From the NCBI GenBank assembly GCA_945836565.1, contig CAMALN010000054.1:1-8626 (forward strand): 8,626 nt of DNA, in the 5' to 3' direction. This document shows, one piece after another, positions 5,929 through 8,626 of this stretch. A model generated the notes under the pieces. The model was not told the origin of the DNA, did not search any database, and saw only the letters and a list, made by a program, of their open reading frames with translations. The stretch's first letter is position 1. Every line of letters begins with the position of its first letter. The DNA comes from an uncultured Lachnospiraceae bacterium. Its GTDB lineage: Bacteria > Bacillota > Clostridia > Lachnospirales > Lachnospiraceae. The translations under genes and the position numbers were made by a program.

Positions 5929-7599
5929 CTACTCTAACGATATAATATAGTAGTAGACAGGCTGTCCGCCTTCATGAAGTTCTATATCGTAATCCGGAAA
6001 AGCTTCATTAAGCATTGCCTCAACAGCCTCTGCTGATTCAGCATCAACATCAGAACCATAATATATACTCAAAAGCTCATTATCGTCAGACATATTCTCA
6101 ACAAGCTCTTTTATTACAGTCTGTATATCTGATCCAACAGAACTTATACCATTATCATCTATACCCATATAGTCTCCGGTTTTAATCTCCTTACCATCTA
6201 TAGAGGTATCTCTTACTGCATAAGTTACCTGACCTGACTTTACCTCAGACATAGCTTCTATCATATTCTCCGCATTTTCCTCAGCAGAAGCATCCTCTGT
6301 AAAGCAAATCATAGCTCCTATACCCTGTGGTATAGTCTTTGATGGTATAACTACAACATTCTTTTCTTCCTCTATATCTGCTGCCTGATTAGCCGCAAGA
6401 ATAATATTCTTATTATTTGGAAGAACAAATACTGTGTCTGCATGAACCTTATCGATTGCGCTAAGTACATCCTCAGTGCTTGGATTCATGGTTTGTCCAC
6501 CCTGTATGATATAATCTGCACCCAGCTCGGTAAATATCGCATCCAGACCTGCTCCGGCAGAAACAACGACAAATCCATAAGGTTTGTTTGGAACCGACTT
6601 AGCTTCCTCTTCCTTTTTCGCTGCAGCCGCCCTATCCTGCTCCATAATAACCTTTTCTCTATGCTCCTCACGCATATTATCAATCTTCATGCTGGTAAGA
6701 GAACCATACTGAAGAGCCCTCTCAAATGCAAGACCCGGATGATTAGTATGAACGTGAACCTTTACAATCTCATCATCAGATACAACTACAAGAGAATCAC
6801 CAATAGATGTGAGGTACTCCTTAAAATCAGCCTCAATATCCATATTATACTCTTTCTCAAGCATAATAATAAACTCTGTACAATATCCAAACTTTATATC
6901 TGATGTATCAATATTCTCAGAGCTCATAGCAGGCGCTTTGCTTCCTGATGCAGCTACTGCCTTGTCATCTATGGCTATTTCCTCTCCCATAAGGCCTCTG
7001 TATGCACCCTTTAAGAATTCCATAAGTCCCTGTCCGCCGGAATCCACAACGCCCGCTTCTGCCAATACCGGAAGCATCTCCGGTGTCTTGGAGAGAACAA
7101 AATCTCCCTCAGCTATTACAGCCTCAGCAAACTCCTCAACACTTACTCTTTCCTCTGCCATCTCGATAGCCTTCTCAGCCATCCCCTTTGCAACAGTAAG
7201 TATAGTGCCTTCCTTTGGCTTCATTACCGCCTTATATGCAGTCTCAACACCTCTTACAAATCCGTCTGCAAGAACTGTTGTCGTAATCGCCTTCTTATCC
7301 TTAATCTCCTTACAAAAGCCTCTTAAAAGCTGGGACAGGATAACACCGGAGTTACCTCTTGCCCCTCTTAATGAACCACCGGAGATTGTCTTTGACAAAT
7401 CATTTAATGTAGGATTAACAAGTGCTCCTACCTCCCTAGCTGCTGCCATAATTGTAAGAGACATATTCGAACCTGTATCACCATCCGGTACCGGAAATAC
7501 ATTCAGTTCGTTAATATAATCTTTGTTCTTCTCCAAATTATGTGCTCCTGCAATAAAGGCCTTCTGCAAAAGCTCAGCATCAATCATCGTAATAGCCAC
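5929..7599 (-). CDS. fakA: DAK2-domain fatty acid kinase FakA-like protein (YloV family)
   Basis: A 556-residue cytosolic kinase of the YloV/FakA family. FakA phosphorylates fatty acids held by FakB (DegV) proteins to acyl-phosphates that feed phospholipid synthesis. The N-terminal DhaL/DAK2 kinase domain (about 9-200) has the nucleotide/Mg site NVFPVPDGDTGSNM (33-46, Asp39 and Asp41), the glycine-rich GSLRGARGNSGVILSQ (75-90) and VVDSGGQGL (184-192). The middle domain carries Cys240 (GYCTEF) and VHVHTNH (281-287, His282 and His284), which fit the zinc-binding Cys/His set known in FakA. The C-terminal domain (about 338-556) resembles the EDD/FakB-like fold. The start is GTG at 7597-7599, chosen because AGGAGG (7608-7613) lies 8 nt upstream; the in-frame ATG at codon 5 would be 20 nt away. 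It lies 15 nt after asp23, a widely conserved yloU-yloV pair, and ends at a hairpin terminator. Substrate in this organism is inferred from family. Confidence 0.93.
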   Translation of the reverse strand: MAITMIDAELLQKAFIAGAHNLEKNKDYINELNVFPVPDGDTGSNMSLTIMAAAREVGALVNPTLNDLSKTISGGSLRGARGNSGVILSQLLRGFCKEIKDKKAITTTVLADGFVRGVETAYKAVMKPKEGTILTVAKGMAEKAIEMAEERVSVEEFAEAVIAEGDFVLSKTPEMLPVLAEAGVVDSGGQGLMEFLKGAYRGLMGEEIAIDDKAVAASGSKAPAMSSENIDTSDIKFGYCTEFIIMLEKEYNMDIEADFKEYLTSIGDSLVVVSDDEIVKVHVHTNHPGLAFERALQYGSLTSMKIDNMREEHREKVIMEQDRAAAAKKEEEAKSVPNKPYGFVVVSAGAGLDAIFTELGADYIIQGGQTMNPSTEDVLSAIDKVHADTVFVLPNNKNIILAANQAADIEEEKNVVVIPSKTIPQGIGAMICFTEDASAEENAENMIEAMSEVKSGQVTYAVRDTSIDGKEIKTGDYMGIDDNGISSVGSDIQTVIKELVENMSDDNELLSIYYGSDVDAESAEAVEAMLNEAFPDYDIELHEGGQPVYYYIISLE

Positions 7600-7607
7600 T
7601 TTTACTT

Positions 7608-7613
7608 CCTCCT
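7608..7613 (-). promoter_or_regulatory. Ribosome binding site fixing a GTG start for yloV
   Basis: AGGAGG on the minus strand, with the spacer AAGTAAAA (8 nt) to GTG at 7597-7599. It starts immediately after the asp23 stop codon region (TAG at 7615-7617), consistent with coupled translation of the pair. Confidence 0.8.
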
Positions 7614-7614
7614 A

Positions 7615-7974
7615 CTAATCTATTACCCTTACACCTTCTACGAAGATGTTGATATCCTTGACGTTCATTCCTGTCATCTCTTCTACTGAATACTTTACCG
7701 TATTGATAAGATTATCACATACTGTCGATATACTAACTCCATATGCCACTATGATATGGAAATTAATTGTAAGTTTATTGTCTTCATCAATCTCGACATT
7801 TACACCCTTACTTACACTGTCACCCTTAAGCAGCTTAGCTATACCATCCTTCATGCTTATGGTTGCCATTCCCACTATACCGAAGCAGCCAAGTGCCGCC
7901 TGTCCGGCGTACTGTGCTATAACTTCATCTTCAATTACTATATCTCCATTCTGATTAGACATAACACCCTTCAT
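7615..7974 (-). CDS. yloU: Asp23/Gls24 family protein (YloU-like)
   Basis: A 119-residue Asp23/Gls24 (DUF322) protein. It has the typical opening NGDIVIEDEVIAQYAGQAALGCFGIVGMA, a central DNKLTINFHIIVAYGVSI, and the closing VKYSVEEMTGMNVKDINIFVEGVRV. Family members are small cytosolic or membrane-associated proteins implicated in envelope or alkaline stress homeostasis. The stand-alone form next to yloV is conserved in Firmicutes and is thought to work with the FakA-like kinase, but the biochemical role is unclear. The start ATG (7972-7974) has AAGGAGG (AGGAGG 7983-7988) with an 8-nt spacer. A longer frame from a GTG at 8022 would read through that site and through a GC-rich hairpin, so it is rejected. 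The gene has a strong promoter at 8138-8166 and an unusually structured leader. The stop codon lies 15 nt before the GTG of yloV. Confidence 0.95.
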   Translation of the reverse strand: MKGVMSNQNGDIVIEDEVIAQYAGQAALGCFGIVGMATISMKDGIAKLLKGDSVSKGVNVEIDEDNKLTINFHIIVAYGVSISTVCDNLINTVKYSVEEMTGMNVKDINIFVEGVRVID

Positions 7975-8006
7975 GATATATACCTCCTTATTAATTTGTA
8001 AGTCAT
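7971..8006 (-). CDS. Possible 11-codon leader ORF overlapping the asp23 start
   Basis: Minus-strand ATG at 8004-8006 encodes MTYKLIRRYIS and stops at TGA (7971-7973), which overlaps the asp23 ATG as ATGA. A GGGGGGAG stretch lies 6 nt upstream of its ATG and could act as a ribosome binding site. Its codons cover the asp23 Shine-Dalgarno, so translation would affect asp23 initiation. It is short enough to be chance, and the protein sequence resembles nothing I know. Confidence 0.25.
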   Translation of the reverse strand: MTYKLIRRYIS

Positions 8007-8131
8007 AGCCAACTCCCCCCACTACGTGGGGCCCCTCTATGACATATCGTCGGAACGCATCCTAATTATGAACTTCGTTCATAAGCGTTCCTCCTTATAT
8101 TATATATAAGTATTCAAAACAAACATAGTTA
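7975..8131 (-). promoter_or_regulatory. Structured 5' leader of the asp23-yloV operon, three tandem hairpins (unclassified)
   Basis: From the predicted transcript start (~8131) to the asp23 ATG the leader is about 157 nt. Hairpin 1 (8094-8110) is CTTATAT-ATA-ATATAAG. Hairpin 2 (8052-8091) has an outer stem GGAACGC/GCGTTCC, an inner stem TTATGAAC/GTTCATAA with a GAA loop, and a 7-nt bulge TTAGGAT on the 3' side. Hairpin 3 (8002-8043) has an outer stem GTCATAG/CTATGAC and an inner stem CCCCAC/GTGGGG with a GTA loop. All stems listed are perfect Watson-Crick. Hairpins 1 and 2 each overlap the AAGGAGG of a small ORF. The GC-rich block at 8013-8058 contrasts with the AT-rich flanks. It is either a regulatory leader or an inserted intergenic repeat; no terminator-like T run follows any hairpin. 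I do not recognise a named riboswitch. Confidence 0.6.
8062..8082 (-). CDS. Possible 6-codon leader peptide ORF in the asp23 leader
   Basis: Minus strand AAGGAGG (8090-8096) is followed after AACGCTT (7 nt) by ATG AAC GAA GTT CAT AAT TAG, encoding MNEVHN. The initiation site is as good as that of any real gene in the window. All six codons lie in the arms and loop of hairpin 2. One base after the stop, a second mini-ORF starts (8037-8060, MRSDDMS, no separate binding site), ending in the outer stem of hairpin 3. The ORF could be a by-product of the palindrome TTATGAAC/GTTCATAA, so confidence is low. Confidence 0.35.
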   Translation of the reverse strand: MNEVHN

Positions 8132-8137
8132 ATTATG

Positions 8138-8166
8138 ATTATACCCAAATACATGTATTAAATCAA
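8138..8166 (-). promoter_or_regulatory. Sigma-A-type promoter of the asp23-yloV operon
   Basis: Minus strand: -35 box TTGATT (8161-8166, 4 of 6 matches), 17-nt spacer, perfect -10 box TATAAT (8138-8143). It lies between the rpmB terminator and the structured leader; the predicted start of transcription is near 8131. Confidence 0.8.
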
Positions 8167-8186
8167 GTTTATTTGATTGTAACAAA

Positions 8187-8217
8187 ATAAAAGAACCACA
8201 TAAAGTGGTTCTTTTAT
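8187..8217 (-). terminator. Intrinsic terminator of rpmB
   Basis: A perfect 13-bp inverted repeat (ATAAAAGAACCAC / GTGGTTCTTTTAT) with a 5-nt loop begins 12 nt after the rpmB stop codon. On the minus strand the GAACCAC/GTGGTTC core is followed by TTTTATTTTG, a good T tract. It isolates the single-gene rpmB transcript from the asp23 promoter just beyond. Confidence 0.9.
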
Positions 8218-8229
8218 ATAATCTTAGTA

Positions 8230-8415
8230 TTAAGCTCTCTCAACCTTGCCTGATCTTAAGCATGAAGTACATACATAAATCTTCTTTGGAGTACCATCAA
8301 CAATTGCTTTTACAGACTTGATGTTTGACTTCCACATTCTGTTTGATCTTCTATGAGAATGGCTCACATTGTTTCCGAAATGAGCTCCCTTTTCGCATAC
8401 GCTACACTTTGCCAT
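8230..8415 (-). CDS. rpmB: 50S ribosomal protein L28 (zinc-ribbon form)
   Basis: A 61-residue large-subunit ribosomal protein, normal in length. It is the zinc-binding (C+) form, with Cys4, Cys7, Cys49 and Cys52 all present, and the typical VSHSHRRSNRMWKSNI core (17-32) and VCTSCLRSGKV tail. The start is the ATG at 8413-8415, with AGGAGG at 8424-8429 and an 8-nt spacer. A GTG three codons upstream overlaps that site and is rejected. It is a monocistronic unit with its own promoter and terminator, and lies upstream of yloU-yloV as in many Firmicutes. Confidence 0.98.
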   Translation of the reverse strand: MAKCSVCEKGAHFGNNVSHSHRRSNRMWKSNIKSVKAIVDGTPKKIYVCTSCLRSGKVERA

Positions 8416-8423
8416 CTTCTGCA

Positions 8424-8429
8424 CCTCCT
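8424..8429 (-). promoter_or_regulatory. Ribosome binding site fixing the rpmB start
   Basis: AGGAGG on the minus strand, 8 nt before the ATG at 8413-8415. The alternative in-frame GTG at 8422-8424 overlaps this site, so it cannot be the start. Confidence 0.85.
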
Positions 8430-8477
8430 TGATACCATATTAAACCTTCGGTACATGCCGTAGGTCGCAACGGTGAT

Positions 8478-8506
8478 ATTCTAGCAAAGTTTCCGACATT
8501 ATGCAA
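8478..8506 (-). promoter_or_regulatory. Extended -10 promoter of rpmB
   Basis: Minus strand: weak -35 box TTGCAT (8501-8506), 17-nt spacer, -10 box TAGAAT (8478-8483, 5 of 6) preceded by TGC (8484-8486), an extended -10 TGn motif. Runs of A and T just upstream (8507-8540) could act as an UP element. The predicted leader is about 55 nt to the ATG. Confidence 0.65.
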
Positions 8507-8626
8507 GAAAAATTTTAACAATTTTAAAAATAATTTTCAATTCCTTGATATTGCATATGTCTCAAATAACAAAATAGTTATAGTATAATATAAAATTCAT
8601 CATACAATATATGGGTTAAATCATAG
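8507..8626. other. AT-rich intergenic end of window, no gene seen
   Basis: I see no ORF with a ribosome binding site, no hairpin with a T tract and no tRNA-like fold on either strand. A plus-strand TATAAT at 8584-8589 has no matching -35 box, so a divergent promoter is not supported. Confidence 0.5.

Noticed and set aside
6809..7519. Plus-strand 236-codon open frame
   Set aside because: It is the antisense shadow of the yloV kinase gene; low-complexity Ser/Ala/Pro composition and no ribosome binding site or family motif.
7975..8022. Longer N-terminus for the Asp23 protein from a GTG at 8022
   Set aside because: It reads straight through the perfect AAGGAGG of the ATG at 7974, starts within a GC-rich hairpin and has no binding site of its own.
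8431..8475. Ribosomal-protein autoregulatory structure in the rpmB leader
   Set aside because: Only 3-bp complementarities (CGG/CCG, ACC/GGT) were found; too weak to call.
8566..8589. Divergent plus-strand promoter at TATAAT 8584-8589
   Set aside because: No -35 box at proper spacing and no downstream gene in view to support it.

Overview
The window looks like chromosomal DNA from an AT-rich, Gram-positive, endospore-forming member of the Clostridia, most likely Lachnospiraceae. The basis is the strong AGGAGG-type ribosome binding sites, the L28 / Asp23 / YloV / RecG / CoaD gene order, a YlbJ-type sporulation membrane protein at the left edge, and a GH5 cellulase carrying a family-2-like binding module. 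The genus cannot be fixed from this sequence alone.

Almost everything is on the minus strand, so transcription runs from right to left. Reading that way: an AT-rich gene-free stretch and promoter (8431-8626); rpmB for ribosomal protein L28 (8230-8415) with its own terminator; a strong promoter at 8138-8166; a compact, hairpin-rich leader (about 7975-8131); an Asp23/YloU gene (7615-7974); a yloV/fakA-like DAK2 gene (5929-7599) ending at a hairpin terminator; recG (3774-5822); a promoter; a two-TM membrane protein (3233-3709); a membrane-tethered GH5 endoglucanase (1624-3219); a promoter; coaD (1068-1550); and a coiled-coil protein with a very acidic tail (309-1052). The last gene meets the 3' end of a plus-strand ylbJ-like gene (1-320) head-on, with a 12-nt overlap.

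Most genes are housekeeping: translation (L28), fatty-acid or lipid phosphorylation (YloU-YloV), replication-fork rescue (RecG) and CoA synthesis (CoaD). In related Clostridia recG is normally followed by rsmD (16S rRNA methyltransferase) and then coaD. Here rsmD is missing from that slot, and a two-gene unit (membrane protein plus cellulase) with its own promoter takes its place.

The most unusual stretch is the leader of the asp23-yloV operon. In about 150 nt it packs three consecutive perfect or near-perfect hairpins and a chain of three very short ORFs. The first has an excellent Shine-Dalgarno sequence, and the last ends in an ATGA overlap with asp23. It may be a regulatory RNA or leader-peptide device, or a small intergenic repeat element inserted downstream of the promoter. 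I do not recognise it as a named RNA class.
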